NCBI RefSeq assembly: GCF_019703515.2
Contig: NC_059362.1
Location: forward strand, 25,046,826-25,110,825
Source: Myxocyprinus asiaticus
Taxonomy: Eukaryota; Chordata; Actinopteri; Cypriniformes; Catostomidae
Direction of reading: 5' to 3'
Length of the DNA: 64,000 nucleotides
Below the pieces are notes generated by a model that did not search any database, was not told the DNA's origin, and was given only the letters and a program-made list of their open reading frames with translations. Both the position numbers and the translations under genes were made by a program. Below are positions 12,171 through 23,480 of this stretch, piece by piece. Position 1 is the stretch's first letter, and each line of letters opens with the position of its first letter.

Positions 12171-12686
12171 GCTATTAAATTAAAACCCAGTTCCCCTGAC
12201 AAAAGATATGTCATCTGAAAACTTAATAATTCATTTTCACAGCTCAACAGCCACTCCCCTTCCACAAGCTTTGTCCTAGCTCTGTGGACATCGCAAGCCT
12301 CTGAGGCCAGAAGGATAATTTACTTTCTGGCAAATCATGACACTTGTTTGGCATGCAGAGACAGTTATAAGGCCTACTTTTCCTCCGATACATCCCGGAG
12401 TTAATATCTCTTGGTAGCGGTGAGGACAATAAAAGATAAAAATATATTTGTTTGTATGAGTGTTTACTCCCCTGGATGCTTTAGAAACAAAGTCCTTAAC
12501 AACATCTTATCAAAGCTGAATCGGTAAGCACATAATACGTTTGATGGCATGCGGTGGAATATCTGACCCTAATCTTGTTGATAGTCATACTTCTATGCTG
12601 TGAATAAAGAATTTAAAAATTAAATGTATCTGTGAAAACTGTTAGATACCTAAATGGTTATCTGTCTAGTTACATCATATTTACTT
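12171..12686. other. Unassigned sequence
   Basis: No recognisable gene or repeat. Short minus-strand frame 12244-12429 lacks motif support. Confidence 0.5.
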
Positions 12687-13279
12687 AAAGGAATATTCCG
12701 GGTTCAATACAAGTTAAGCTCAATCGACAGCATTTGTGGCATAATATTGATGACCACAAAATTAATTTTGACTTTTTTTTTAAAAAAAGCAAAAATCTGG
12801 GTTCCAGTGAGGCACTTCCAATGCAAGTGAATGAGGCCGATCCGCAAACATTAAAATGCTCACTATTTCAATAGTATATCCACAAGATGTAAACAATATG
12901 CATTAACTTGATTTTAGTGTGATAAAATCACTAATTAACCTTTCCTGTGTAAAGTTATAGCCAATTTTTCAACTTCGTTGCTTGATGATGTAATGTCAAC
13001 AAACCCTAAAATGACTGTAAAAATGAAATTTGAACTTTACAGCTCAAATAATCCATGAGTGTTAACAAAATAATTAATGTAAGAGCTTCACATTTCTGCC
13101 TTTAAACCCTCCAAAATTTGGCCCTTTTCACTTCCATTGTAAATGCCTCATTTTAACCACCATTTTTGCTTTTTTAAAGAAAAGGAGGGAACAGTTGAAA
13201 TAATTGTTTGTGGTAATCAACATCATGTCACAAATGCTGTCGATTGAGCTTAACTTGTATTGAACCTGGAATATTCTTT
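12687..13279. mobile_element. Non-autonomous TIR element (MITE), 0.6 kb
   Basis: The left end AAAGGAATATTCCGGGTTCA and the right end (reverse complement AAAGAATATTCCAGGTTCAA) are inverted repeats. Pairing continues for about 75 bp through CAAGTTAAGCTCAATCGACA and GCATTTGTG. The interior has no coding potential. The same TIR is abundant in cyprinid genomes as far as I recall. No clean target-site duplication was found, so I do not assign a superfamily. Confidence 0.8.
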
Positions 13280-13726
13280 GAAGTTACTTTTCATCCTTGG
13301 GTTCTTTGTTGTAATAAGAAAACAAACAATTTAAGAGTTCTCCTAATGCTTACATAGTTTCACATGAGTCTGGTTCCATGTTAAACCATGCAAAGAGAAA
13401 AAAAGAAAACATAAAACAACCTTGTGGCTTTATGTGTCTTTTAGATTTTAGATTTGTTATCTTTTCTTATCTTTCAGATCCTGATAGCTACGCTTTCAAC
13501 ATTTATTCTATTCTTTACTCTGTCAGAGCTGGTGAAAAACCGAGGCAAAGGCTGTCAGGAGGGCACGTCCAACTTTTGTCATTCTTTCCCATGATGCATT
13601 TCTATCACATATTCATTGTCTTCCATTTTTTCTCGCAGTTTTTCAGCAATAACAACTGTAAAGCTGCATGACATTAACTTTGAGAACAGACGTGCTTGAT
13701 CACTCAAAACAGTTCTGTAGAGAAGT
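13280..13726. other. Spacer with one weak exon candidate
   Basis: A pyrimidine tract plus AG at about 13463-13477 precedes an open stretch that in one frame reads ILIATLSTFILFFTLSELVK, then about 20 further residues to a stop near 13590. It looks like a membrane helix followed by a basic tail. There is no supporting upstream exon, so I do not call a gene. Confidence 0.3.
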
Positions 13727-13935
13727 AACTTTAGATTACTCACGTAACCCCGGTTCTCTGATAACATGAAGTGAAGTATCTCACTAAGGCAACGCCTCAG
13801 GCGTGACTGGCTGCGGAAGCTCCAATGACACAACGTCTGTCAAGAGTCCCACCTCCCTAATATAAGCCACAGCTACATGTTGCTGCCTCATTCTCTGTAT
13901 ATCTCTTCTCCGTGCAAACTGCAAGGAGGGCAATG
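13727..13935. repeat. DIRS 1 left inverted terminal repeat
   Basis: Shares, in inverted order with 18370-18585, GTATCTCACTAAGG, ACGCCTCAGGCGTGAC, GCGGAAGCTCCAATGACAC and TCCCACCTCCCTAATATAA. The right copy has about 30 bp extra near the CTGTCAA block. The outermost 45 bp (13727-13772) are unique to this end and reappear inverted in the ICR. Confidence 0.85.
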
Positions 13936-14030
13936 ATATGAGATACCTCACTTCATGTTATCAGAGAACCGGGGTTACGTGAGTAACCTAAAGTTCTCTT
14001 TCTAACATTCTTTTGGTATCTCACTAAGGG
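13936..14030. repeat. DIRS 1 internal complementary region
   Basis: First part (13945-13994, GTTATCAGAGAACCGGGGTT and on) is the reverse complement of the left terminus 13727-13772. Second part (about 13994-14030, TTTGGTATCTCACTAAGG) matches the reverse complement of the right terminus 18555-18585. This head-to-head fusion of both ends is the diagnostic ICR of DIRS elements, thought to template completion of the termini and circle formation. Confidence 0.85.
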
Positions 14031-14229
14031 ATATAGACAACTCCCGAATTGCAAATATGCTGGCTGAAGCAGAAACCACAAGCAGAGAAAACGCAGAACA
14101 CAACATTTGTACTGAATCACACTTCCTGATATTCAGGAGATGATATCAGTAAACAGAAATATATGGCTCCGCTTATGCGTCCCTCCCCAACATATTGGGC
14201 TGTTGAAACATGTATTTGTGCTTACTGTA

Positions 14230-15080
14230 CAATATGTTGCATTCCAGCCTCAAGGACAGAGTGAGCCACAGAAGGCCCTGTAACATCCAGTCTATAAAAT
14301 CTTGGAAATGTGTGAGGAGATGACCAACTTGCCGCAGCACAAATCTCTTAGACAGAAATGCCCTTAAATAGCACCCAAGATGTGGCCATACCCCTGGTGG
14401 AGTGCACCCATAGTCCCTCCGGGGGTTGATGATTAGAGCTATTATAACATAACACAGTCGCATCTACCACCCAATGAGAGAGGCGCTGGTGAGAAATAGG
14501 TTTACATTTATGAGAGTCAGACCAATAAAGAGCTGACTATTCTCCGGTAGGGCTCTTGTCTTTTGCACATATGCACTCAGAGCCGTACTGAACACAAACA
14601 ATGTAACCGCTTTTCCTCCGCAGAGGAAAAAGGCGGCAGATGAAAGGCCAACAAGTCTACCAACTGGAACGAGCCTGAGGAGTTGCTCACTTTAGGAACA
14701 AATGCCGGGTTTGGTCTAAGATTTACCTTCAGACCTCCCTGGGCGAACCATATGCATGATGAATGAACTGATAGAGCATGTAGTTCAATCACTCGCATAG
14801 CAGTCGTGAGAGCAAGTAACAAAGCTGTCTTTAAAGAGAGCAGCTTTAAAGTGATACTCTCTAGCGGTTCAAAATGGGGCTGAGACAGCACATTCAGGAC
14901 CGTGGACAGGTCCCACGGCAGAACGACCAGTCTAGAAACTGGGTGTAACCTCAGAGCACCTCTCATAAAATTACAAATAAGTGGGTGCTGGCGCAAAGTG
15001 CCAGAGTTGATACCCACATGACATGCTGATATAGCAGCCAAATAGACTTTGACCACAGAAAAGGCTCTGCGCCTATCCAA
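14230..15080 (-). pseudogene. DIRS 1 tyrosine recombinase (YR) pseudogene
   Basis: YR integrates the circular DNA. An N-terminal core-binding part is recognisable (VVKVYLAAISACHVG, FMRGALRLHP). It is followed by TTAMRVIELHALSV, where the Arg fits catalytic box I. Beyond the stop at 14577 the C-terminal catalytic region is still readable in other frames: HSTRGMATSW (H-x-x-R of box II) near 14410 and HTFPRFYRLDV, with the presumed nucleophilic Tyr, near 14300. Frameshifts and a stop lie between them. It is the most 3' gene in the element, as in DIRS. Homologues are present in DIRS 4 and as a stub in DIRS 2. Confidence 0.75.
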
Positions 15081-15198
15081 AAGGCTTTTTTCCCATCACC
15101 GAACACAAGTATGGAATGATATGTCTGTCTGCACACCATTGTTCAAACACCCCCCATTTGAGATCTAATGACAAACGCGTTGAGGCTGCTCTCATGCT

Positions 15199-16936
15199 CT
15201 AGATCATTTCAATCACTCTCTGGGGCAAACCAATGTTATTTAAGTTTAGCCTTTCACAGTCCAGGCCCAGAGAGCCAACATCTGAGGAGAGGGATGGAAA
15301 ATCTCCCTGCGTGCTTGAGAGAGAAGATCTCTGTTCAACGGTAGAGGCCAGGGGTGGTCGTAAAGCAGTTGAGCTATCTCTCCCATCCACAGCTTCCCTG
15401 GCCAGTTCAGAGCTACAGTATTAGAACAAGAGAATGTCCAAACTTCCTCACTCTCCGCAGCATCGGTCCGATCAGTCTCAGTGGGGGAAACGCATATAGT
15501 AATGCGTGAGGCCACAGGTGGGCTAGCGCATCCACACCCAACGGTGCATCATCGCCCACCAGGGAGAAGAACAGAGGACACTGCACGATGCGAAGAGATC
15601 TACGGCTGTCTGTCCATATCTCTTCCACATGAGGCTCACCACTTGAGGGTGAAGCTTCCATTCTCAAAATAGAGGATTTCCTCTGGACATCAAATCCGCT
15701 CCCCTTTTCATTATGCCCGGAACATGCATTGCGTGTAATGACAACAGGTTCGTGCTAAAATCAGTTTCTCTGCCAAACTGTGAAGCTGGCGCGAGCGGAT
15801 TCCCCCTTGTCGATTTATATAGGCTGTCACCATCGTGTTGTCTTTTCTGATCAACACATGATGATTCCTGAGAAAACTCACAAAATGTCTGAGAGCTAGA
15901 AACACTGTTAGCAACTCCAGAAAGTTTATGTGCTTTCTCTCAGTGCGGGAGTCCACATACCTCTCACTGTTCTGCCCTTGAACACAGCGCCCCAGCCTGT
16001 GAGAGAAGCATCTGTCGTCACAGCTTTTCTCATTAAAACGGGGCCCAATGGGCATCCTGTCCTGAGAAAAGATGGGACTCTCCAAAAACGGAGAGCGTTC
16101 ATGCATTCCGATGAGATGATCACTCTGATACTGAGGCAGCACTGGCAGCCCAAGCGCAGTGGCTCTGTCCAATCAGAAATTCCCTCATTCGCAATAACCC
16201 CAGGGGAATCACGGCTACTGTTGAGGCCATCAAGTCCAACAGCTGGAGACACATCCTTAGAGAAACCTATCTCCCCCATTGGAATAGGGAGATGCAGGTG
16301 CGAAACACTTTGATGCATTCCCCTGAAAGGAGTTCAGTCTGAGCCCCAGATAAATGACCTCATGTGGGGAATAAGACAGCTTTTTGCATGGTTTATGTTG
16401 AATCCCATGCTCTCCAAATGTGTCACCAATGTGTTCGTATTTCTCTCCGCTTGCTACTGAGACGGCGCGCATGCAAGCAAATTGTCCAGATCAGCCGACA
16501 CCCTGATACCCGCATTTATTAGCAGTATCAGAGCTGACTCCACTCATTTGGTAAATACCCAAGGAGCTAGAGAAAGTCCAAAAGGGATTTTCACGTACTC
16601 GTAGGCTCTGCCCTGTTAAGCGAACCTGAGATATTTCCTGTAAGTAGGAAAAATGTCTATGTGAAAATATGCATCTTGAAGATATCTATTGATGTAAATC
16701 AGTCTACATGACGAATAGAATGAGACAGAGTTCTGAGCATGAGCATTTTGAACTTGTATCTCTTGAGGTGTTTGTTGAGGACCCGTGAATCTAGAATGGG
16801 ACGGGGACCTCCCCTTTCTGCTGTTTGAACCATATTTGTAGACATGGTTTCCCCGCGGGAAAGAGAAAGGTGTCAGTCTCGTGAGGGACTGGGACAGAGA
16901 AGCCCTGGGTGCTGTCTCCAGACCCCAACCTGGCAA
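15199..16936 (-). pseudogene. DIRS 1 RT/RNase H pseudogene
   Basis: RT palm motif LQDAYFHIDI is seen near 16670, followed after an in-frame stop by IPFGLSLAPWVFTK. The YLDD position reads ADLDNLLA near 16480, so the second metal-binding Asp is Asn. Further on are YLGLRLNSF (16257-16472) and an RNase H part (15711-16172) with DDRCFSHRLG, INFLELLTVFLALRHF and NTMVTAYINRQGG. The C-terminal conserved block DAPLGVDALAHLWP is at 15413-15667. The many frame changes show the gene is dead. A DAM-like methyltransferase domain, known in many DIRS elements, is not visible. Confidence 0.75.
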
Positions 16937-17208
16937 ATTTGACTGACCTCAGGTCACCCACCTCTTCTACACACCCCCCCCCCCCGCCCCCCCGAGGGTT
17001 AGTGGGACGGTGCTTTGCAGCTGCAGCCGCAAAGGATTGTTTGGGTTTAGAGTGGCCCGGTTTCTTTTGCAGAGCCATATTACCCAGTTGTTGAGGTGGA
17101 GCCAGACCAGAAGGCTGGTAGACAGACTGTCCTCCTCTCTCGGAGGGCCTGAAACCTCCTCAGTTCAGCTGGTAAGATCGCAGAGTGGGTTTTCTTGGGA
17201 GACAAACT

Positions 17209-18179
17209 TCAAACGCCTCTCCCTCCTTTCGAATGTCGCACTGTTGACACATAGCTGAAACAGTGATGCCAAACAGAGCTTTCGGATCCATGGGGGCATC
17301 CAAAAACTCCAACTTTTTCTTTGTCTGAAAGTCCCGACAGACTCAGCCACAAAGCTCTTTCTCCCACAACCGCCAAGCCCATGTTTCGGCCACAGCTCTG
17401 AACTGTATCACGTGACGAGCACAAATTCAGATCCATGATTACACAAATGTCCTCCCAAAGTGCTGGGTCAGGAGATCCCGAATTCAACTGACATCCCATT
17501 TTCTCTAATAACTCAGCCTGGTAGGCCATGAGGAGAGACGTTGCATTCAGAGCCCGAACTGCTAATGCCAAGGATCTGTATACTTTTTGAAAATAGAGGT
17601 TGCGAAGCGCTCTGTTTTTCCTGGCAATGAAGGGGAAGAGAAAGTTGACCGGTGGCTCGGGTGCAAGTGGTTCGGGGGGGGGGGGGGGTTGGGGGGAGGT
17701 GGTATCTGCCATGCCCAATTCCCACATGCCCCCATGTAACAGGCACCCAGTGTGAGAAGGGTTTGTCCCAAAATCTCTTCTCCCTTCATTTTGGCCACAC
17801 AATCCAGTACAGCCAGAATAAATTGCCTCGTTGGCGGGAAAAGTAACAGGAGCTTTTTTCTGTAATACAGATCTTAAACAGCTCCTGGGCCTGCCGGCTG
17901 GGTTGGCCACTCTAACAACAGTCTGGCTGTAGCCCAGCGACAGACTTCAATGAGATACAGATCAGCTTGCACAGGGGAAGTGCTGCATCCTCCCTGTGCC
18001 CTCAGAGGCCGGGACAAATTTGGGTGGAGAATAGCATCCTCATTGTCTTCCTTGTCTTCCTCGAGGATATCTGACGACACTTTATCCTCTCCATCATCTT
18101 CTCCTAACCGGTCTTCAAACAGCGGGGGAATAGCTGAGGATGCCTTGTCCATCAACTCCCCCCATGTGCATGTGCACAC
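17209..18179 (-). pseudogene. DIRS 1 gag-like ORF, disrupted
   Basis: Two overlapping frames. 18179-17874 is acidic (GEDDGEDKVSS, EEDKEDNED). 17910-17209 runs through TFPANEAIYSGCTGLCGQ, a proline-rich stretch, then IARKNRALRNLYFQKVYRSL and ALNATSLLMAYQAELLEKMG. Its position at the 5' end of the minus-strand element, upstream of RT, identifies it as the gag equivalent. The second half aligns in general character with the gag of DIRS 2-4, but identity is low. The proline stretch corresponds to a G-run at 17674-17696 on the plus strand whose slippage probably moved the frame. Confidence 0.6.
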
Positions 18180-18369
18180 CGCACTTTCTTCCCCCCTGCC
18201 GCCACCCTAAGTCTTCTTGCTCTAAAACTCACCTTAACATGTTAGTTTACTCTTTTTTAGTCTTCAAACTAATTAAAGTGCCGCTCAACAAAAACGCGGA
18301 GGAAAAATTGCATTCAGACGTTACCTTGTGGCTCCGTCGATGAACTGTTAATCAATAATCTGCAAATGC

Positions 18370-18585
18370 GTATGCTGAGGACAGCTTCCGAAAATCTTCC
18401 ATGGGGAAGAGAGCGAGAATGAGGCAGCAACAGGTAGCTGTGGTTTATATTAGGGAGGTGGGACTCCTTAAGGGCTGCAGTGATTGGTCTGTCAATCTTG
18501 ACAGACGTGTCATTGGAGCTTCCGCAGTCGGTCACGCCTGAGGCGTTCCCTTAGTGAGATACCGAATGAGTGTTTGAAAGAGAAC
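18370..18585. repeat. DIRS 1 right inverted terminal repeat
   Basis: Pairs with 13727-13935. On the minus strand this is the 5' end of the element and would carry its promoter. It ends GAGTGTTTGAAAGAGAAC. No duplication of the flank is apparent, as expected for recombinase-mediated insertion. Confidence 0.8.
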
Positions 18586-19183
18586 GAACATTGCCTTTGC
18601 ACCTTAACTAAGTATCATCACCACCATTGCTGTCATTTTTGGACACTAAATCACTGTATTTATGATGATGTTGATAGACTGCAGATATTGTGCTTTGAGC
18701 AAATACAATGGGATATATTATGTGTGAAAAATGAGAGAGAGAGGTGAAAGCGTGAAATGTGTGGTATGTTGAGAAATAAACAGCAGAAGGAGGAATAAAT
18801 ATGATTTTTAACCAAGCATTGGTTCTAGAAACAATTTAAGGATATTGGAAATAAGACTGGCATGGGATTGATATTGAAATTCTAAAGCTGTACCACCTCA
18901 CTACAATTTCAATAGTAAAATTCTAAATATGTTCTTCTGTCACATTTAACCCTGACCCTTTTTAACGACTTGCTAAGGCTAATTTCATTTCATACATTTT
19001 ATGCATCCTACTGTAATTACACATAATTAAATAATATTCTCACACTTTTGCATAATTTGGCAAAATTAATGCTTGACTGGAAATTCCGCCTAATAAAAAT
19101 ACTCACAAGTGATATGCTTCCAAGTGATATTTACCTTGATCTTTCTTTGTTTTCTTCAGACATCATGTCTCATTTTTCTTCTT
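18586..19183. other. Unassigned AT-rich sequence
   Basis: No gene, repeat structure or RNA recognised. Confidence 0.5.
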
Positions 19184-19680
19184 AAAGGGATAGTTCACCC
19201 AAAAATGAAAATTCTCTCACCATTACTCACCCTCATGCCATCCCAGATATGTGACTTTCTTTCTTAGGTTGAACACAAACAAAGATTTTTAGAAGGATAT
19301 TTTTGCTCTGTAGGTCTATACAATGCAAGTGAATGGGTACTAAAAATTTTAAGCTCCAAAAAGCACATAAAACTCCAGTGGTTAAATCCATAAATTCAGA
19401 AGTGACATAATGTGTGTGTGTGTGTGTGTGTGAGAAACATAACAATATTTAAGTCCTTTTTTACTATAAATTCTCCTCCCTGCCCAGTAAGTGGCGATAT
19501 GCACAAAGAATATGAATTGCCAAAAAGAACAGAAGAACAATGTGAAAGTGGATATTTGTAGTAATAAAGGAAATAAATATTTATCTGTTTCTCACCCACA
19601 CCTATCATATCTCTTCTGAATTTATGGATTAAACCACTGGAGTCTTATGGATTACTTTTATGCTGCCTTTATGATGTAGA
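19184..19680. mobile_element. Cyprinid MITE copy, right end missing
   Basis: Starts with AAAGGGATAGTTCACCCAAA and AATGAAAATTCTCTCACCAT, the TIR shared with 39114-39610, 57299-57774 and the fragment at 58749. The matching inverted right end is absent; the copy fades near 19680 after a TCTTATGGATTACTTTTATG block. A (GT)n run (19412-19432) lies inside. No coding capacity. Confidence 0.7.
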
Positions 19681-19841
19681 TATAGTAACTTATATAGTAT
19701 ATTATATAACATGTTTCTGTGAGACATAGTAGGTTTTTTCCCCATATTTGTGTGTGCTATGTATTCTTATGTCTGTTTCCAAATTCAGACATATTCCAAA
19801 ATCCAGATTCCAAAAGTGCCCTAATATACTAATGTGCTAAC

Positions 19842-20992
19842 CAGTGCCGTAACTTGGATCTTGTGGGCCCCAGTGCAACAAAAAAAAAAACTTGCCACCC
19901 CCACCCACTCGTAGCCTACAAGAATTAACTTAAAATATATGACATTATAATGTAATTCTTTTTGTTTGCGCAATTTTGTCACTAAATGTCTCAATAGATT
20001 TGATCCTCTGGAGGCACCTTTTCAGAAATGATGAGAAATATCTTATTTATATTAAAATGTCTTTCTTAAATTATTAAAATGGAATTCCACAAATGAGTTA
20101 TTCTGAAAGGCTGCATTTTACTTTAAAAAAAAAAGAGGAAAAAGAAGCTACATTTAAAATAAAAAAACAATTGTACCAGTAATCCAGCTGATTATAGCCA
20201 TGTTTTGGGGATTAGGTTCATTTACTTTAAGTTTCTTTATGACAATATTATCAGCTTTTTCCTGAAAAAAACAACAGGCCACATAGAGTTTACCTGACAT
20301 CACAGACATAGTTTACTTGATCAGCTGAACTTTCATGCTGGAGATGCCCAATAATAGTATCACTGTTGCTTCATGCTCTTTCTCAGCATAACTCTATCTG
20401 CTTTGTAATATCATTAAATATATTAGTCTTTGACCGTGACACTGCATCATCGATACTCAGCAGCTCTTTACTCACATAATGCAGGGTAGAGATGACGGTT
20501 TTTCGTGGAAGGAGAAATGAGTTTGGGACTGCAGAGAAAAAATGCAGCGGTAGCCGTGAAATCTCAGGGCTGACGCTCCGTTTGCACTGAATAATGACGT
20601 CAGACACAGCACACTGGCTCAGTAAAATTTCCAAAAAATTCCATACGATGTCAAACAAAAAATGCAGAGAATTGTTCGATGTATCGCTTAAAATTAGTAA
20701 TTTCTAATTAAATACTGTAATTAGTGTTAGAGTAAGATGTTAATAATAAACTATAATTTAGAAGTTTTTAGATAAAAAAAAAATGGTCTCTGTGGATGAG
20801 ATGCATAGTGTGTAGTCCAACAATAAATACAAAGCAGTTCCAGTTAAGCATCTGTAGTAATTGCTTGTGTTGAATGCTGACTAAGATATAGTCAGTTAAA
20901 TAGTGCAGGCAATTAACCTTTTAAGGTAGGGCCCAACCATCATGGGCCCCAGTGCGGCTGCCCCGCCCGCACTGCTGGTACTTACACCACTG
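19842..20992. mobile_element. hAT-type non-autonomous transposon
   Basis: Termini CAGTGCCGTAACTT at the left and the inverted CAGTGGTGTAAGTA at the right. Eight-base flanks GTGCTAAC (19834-19841) and GTGCTAAT (20993-21000) match at 7 of 8. CAGTG-type ends with 8-bp duplications are hallmarks of the hAT superfamily. Subterminal GGGCCCCAGTGC occurs near both ends. The interior has only an unrecognised 91-codon minus-strand frame (20383-20658), with no transposase motif. Confidence 0.8.
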
Positions 20993-21000
20993 GTGCTAAT

Positions 21001-22187
21001 GCCAAAGAGCATTATTTAGCATTCCTTATTTTTATTTCTCTACCTTTCCTCTAATTTCCTCTTCTTTTTTCTCTTTACTTCCTTCAAGAATAGGATTTCT
21101 CTCTTCCGTCATGATTTTGATTATGTCGAGACAGTGAGCCCCACTGTTGATCGGTTTATGTGGACTCTGATGTGCGTGTTTACAGGTAAAGATGCAGAAG
21201 CCTGCAGCAAAGCATGATTGTTATTTCAGGCACAAGTCCTGGCTCTCACTCAAACCCATCACTGCATTTTATATTCCCTTGGACGTAACTCTGCCAAAAA
21301 GTTCCTGCTCAGAGAATTGAGACAGAGGGGAGGAGTTACAGAGTCTTACATTTTCCTCCCTTCCTTTGTTTCTTCCTCTGAGCAGATTTCCTCTGTAACT
21401 TTAATCTAGCTCATCTCGCAAAAAGTGTCAGGCAGTAATAAACAGGATGTCAGTCTGATAAACTGTCAGTACATAATACCTCTTGTGAAACAAAATCCCT
21501 TGTGCTTGAAAATAAAAGCTGCTAACTAAAGAGTTTAGAATGACAAATAGCATTTTTATATCAACCAAGGCTTGGATTCTTTTTTTTCTTGGTGAGATAT
21601 CTGGATTCAGCAAGGCAACTTTTATTAGTTGTGAGACCGAATTGGGTATTGAAGTTCTCCTTGCCTCAAGTGATTAGTGATCTCATTGTAGTGTTGGAGT
21701 AGATAATCATTAACCTTTGCATACTCTGCAACCCTTTTCCAACCTGACTATCCCATTGTAGCTATGCAATAATCACCTCCTTTAATTAGCCCATAGTAGC
21801 ACCTTTCCCAGAAGACCAGTGAGTCATTTAAGAAAATCGCCCACATGAATCAATTATCGGCCACTACAAACCCAGTGGACAATGAACTGTTTGGACAAAT
21901 GATTGTGCAATATTGTGTTTGTGTCTGAGAGAGACTTTTATAATTATTGTAAGCTTATTCCCTAGTGAATATCAGTGTGTTATCTTGAGGATTAGTGTCT
22001 TAATTTCACTGACTTTATGATTAATTAATATGTTCACTAGTGTGAATTCACATCATTCTGAAGAACAAACACTACAGTTCTCTCCACTGGTGGTCTGATG
22101 GGGCTTTTTAAAGTTTGTCTTCCTCTTATTTCCATTCAAACTGTGGTTTCATTGTGTAAATGTGGTGGAAAGTCACAAATGAAAATG
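21001..22187. other. Unassigned sequence
   Basis: Pyrimidine-rich patch at 21030-21090. Small frames at 21218 and 21428 have no motif. Nothing recognisable. Confidence 0.5.
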
Positions 22188-22440
22188 TCATGGTTACTTG
22201 TGTAACCTCTGTTCCCTGATGGAGGGAACGAGACGTTGTGTCGATGTAGTGACACTAGGGGTCACTCTTGGGAGCCCGAGACACCTCTGGTCTTTGATAA
22301 AAGGCCAATGAAAATTGGCGAGTGGTATTTGCATGCCACTCCCCTGGACATACGGGTATAAAAGGAGCTGGTATGCAACCACTCATTCAGGTTTTATGCT
22401 GAGGTCCCGAGACAAGGTCCGGCCATTTCAGCGGGTAGTT
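22188..22440. repeat. DIRS 2 left inverted terminal repeat
   Basis: Matches 26325-26519 in inverted order from CGTTGTGTCGATGTAGTGAC through TTGGCGAGTGGTATTTGCAT and GGGTATAAAAGGA to CACTCATTCAG. The outer 40 bp occur inverted in the ICR. Confidence 0.85.
22357..22363 (+). promoter_or_regulatory. TATA-box-like motif in left ITR
   Basis: TATAAAA within GGGTATAAAAGGAGCTG. Mirror copy of the motif in the right ITR. Faces out of the internal region on the plus strand, so it could drive antisense transcription into the element. Activity is inferred. Confidence 0.4.
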
Positions 22441-22470
22441 CAGCGTTGTGGCAGGAGGGACACAATGTCT

Positions 22471-22570
22471 TGTTCCCTCCATCAGGGAACGGAGGTTACA
22501 CAAGTAACCATGATGTTCCCTATCTGTCACTCACTCGACGTTGTGTCGATGTAGTGACACTAGGGGTCCC
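22471..22570. repeat. DIRS 2 internal complementary region
   Basis: 22471-22514 (TGTTCCCTCCATCAGGGAAC, then GGAGGTTACACAAGTAACCA) is the reverse complement of the left terminus. 22515-22570 (GTTCCCTATCTGTCACTCAC and on) is the reverse complement of the right terminus. Same architecture as in DIRS 1, 3 and 4. Confidence 0.9.
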
Positions 22571-23282
22571 TATACGAAACGCCACAACTAGCTGAACTGT
22601 GTTACGTGAACTGGCGGTGTGTGGTGGGCAGACCACTGTGTGCCTCGTAGCCAGCACACCAGGTCGACACGTAACCTCCCCCAACATAGTTATGAGTGTC
22701 GAATGGTCCTTTGGGGACAAGTCAACTACCCAAGAGATAGGAGACAGGCTAACCCAGTCATGGCCTCTTTTCCCCTTCTTTTTTTTCCACTCCCTAAAAA
22801 AGAAGGGGGATTATCCGACTGTGCCGCCAGGTCTAGTCGGGGGGGTGTCCCTCCCAAGGGGAAGACACCACGGAGACCACACCTCACCCAAAGAGAGGGG
22901 GGGATATTTAAGTGGAAAAATACGTCACATGATCTTTCCGATCATGTGGAGAGTCTTCAAGGTAGATCCTACCCAACGGGGGAGGAGTTACTACAAACAT
23001 GGAGACTGGAAGATGCAGTTTGCCAACAGAGGAACGAATTAGCGGAAGATATACATCACATGGGCTTAGCCTTACAGGGAACCGCCACATGCAGAGCACC
23101 TACCCCAGAACAGGACTCTTAGTTAGCACATGTACTGGGCCGGAAGAAAGTCTCTCCGAAAACTCGACTGCCACAGGGCTCGAAGGAAGACAAGTTTGTG
23201 GACACTACTGGGAATTAATGGCGCACGTCTTCATCACAAAAGGAGGTGGAAGGCGCTATGTGCAAGCGATACACCCGGCCGG

Positions 23283-23480
23283 CTATCCCGGGCTTATCCG
23301 CTTGTATTGCGTGCTGCTACCTGGGACGAAACCGGTTCCACCCGGAGGTTGTAGAACCTTGCAAAGGTGTTGGGTGTTGCCCAGCCTGCTGCTCTGCAAA
23401 TGTCTGTTAGAGAGGCACCCCTGGCCAGGGCCCAGGAGGCCGCTACATGTCCTGGGCTGTGACAGGGTCTGTGCAAGTAG
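23283..23480 (-). pseudogene. DIRS 2 tyrosine recombinase C-terminal stub
   Basis: Only the C-terminal catalytic tail of YR remains: VAASWALARGASLTDICRAA then GWATPNTFARFYNLRVEP, where the Tyr of RFY is the likely nucleophile. The core-binding domain and box I Arg present in DIRS 1 are gone. Upstream it joins directly, with a frame change, to sequence of the RT/RNase H C-terminus (QVVQLIWSQFGRAQVD, DALAHSWPPGLRKYAF). This is a deletion junction near 23480. Confidence 0.75.

Larger units (their letters stand above)
13727..18585 (-). mobile_element. DIRS-like retrotransposon 1 (YR retrotransposon)
   Basis: DIRS elements replicate through reverse transcription but integrate with a tyrosine recombinase instead of a DDE integrase, and end in inverted repeats with an ICR instead of LTRs. 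All these parts are visible here: ITRs at both ends, an ICR at 13936-14030, and minus-strand remnants of gag (18179-17209), RT/RNase H (16936-15199) and YR (15080-14230). At 4.9 kb it is close to the normal 5-6 kb. All ORFs are disrupted. It belongs to a different subfamily from the three other DIRS copies in the window, judged by its unrelated terminal sequence. Boundaries come from comparing the ends with the ICR. Confidence 0.85.

Noticed and set aside
15930..16313. 127-codon plus-strand frame
   Set aside because: Antisense shadow of the DIRS 1 RNase H region.
13727..18585. LTR retrotransposon or retrovirus interpretation
   Set aside because: No direct terminal repeats and no DDE integrase or protease. 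Inverted ends, ICR and recombinase motifs fit DIRS.
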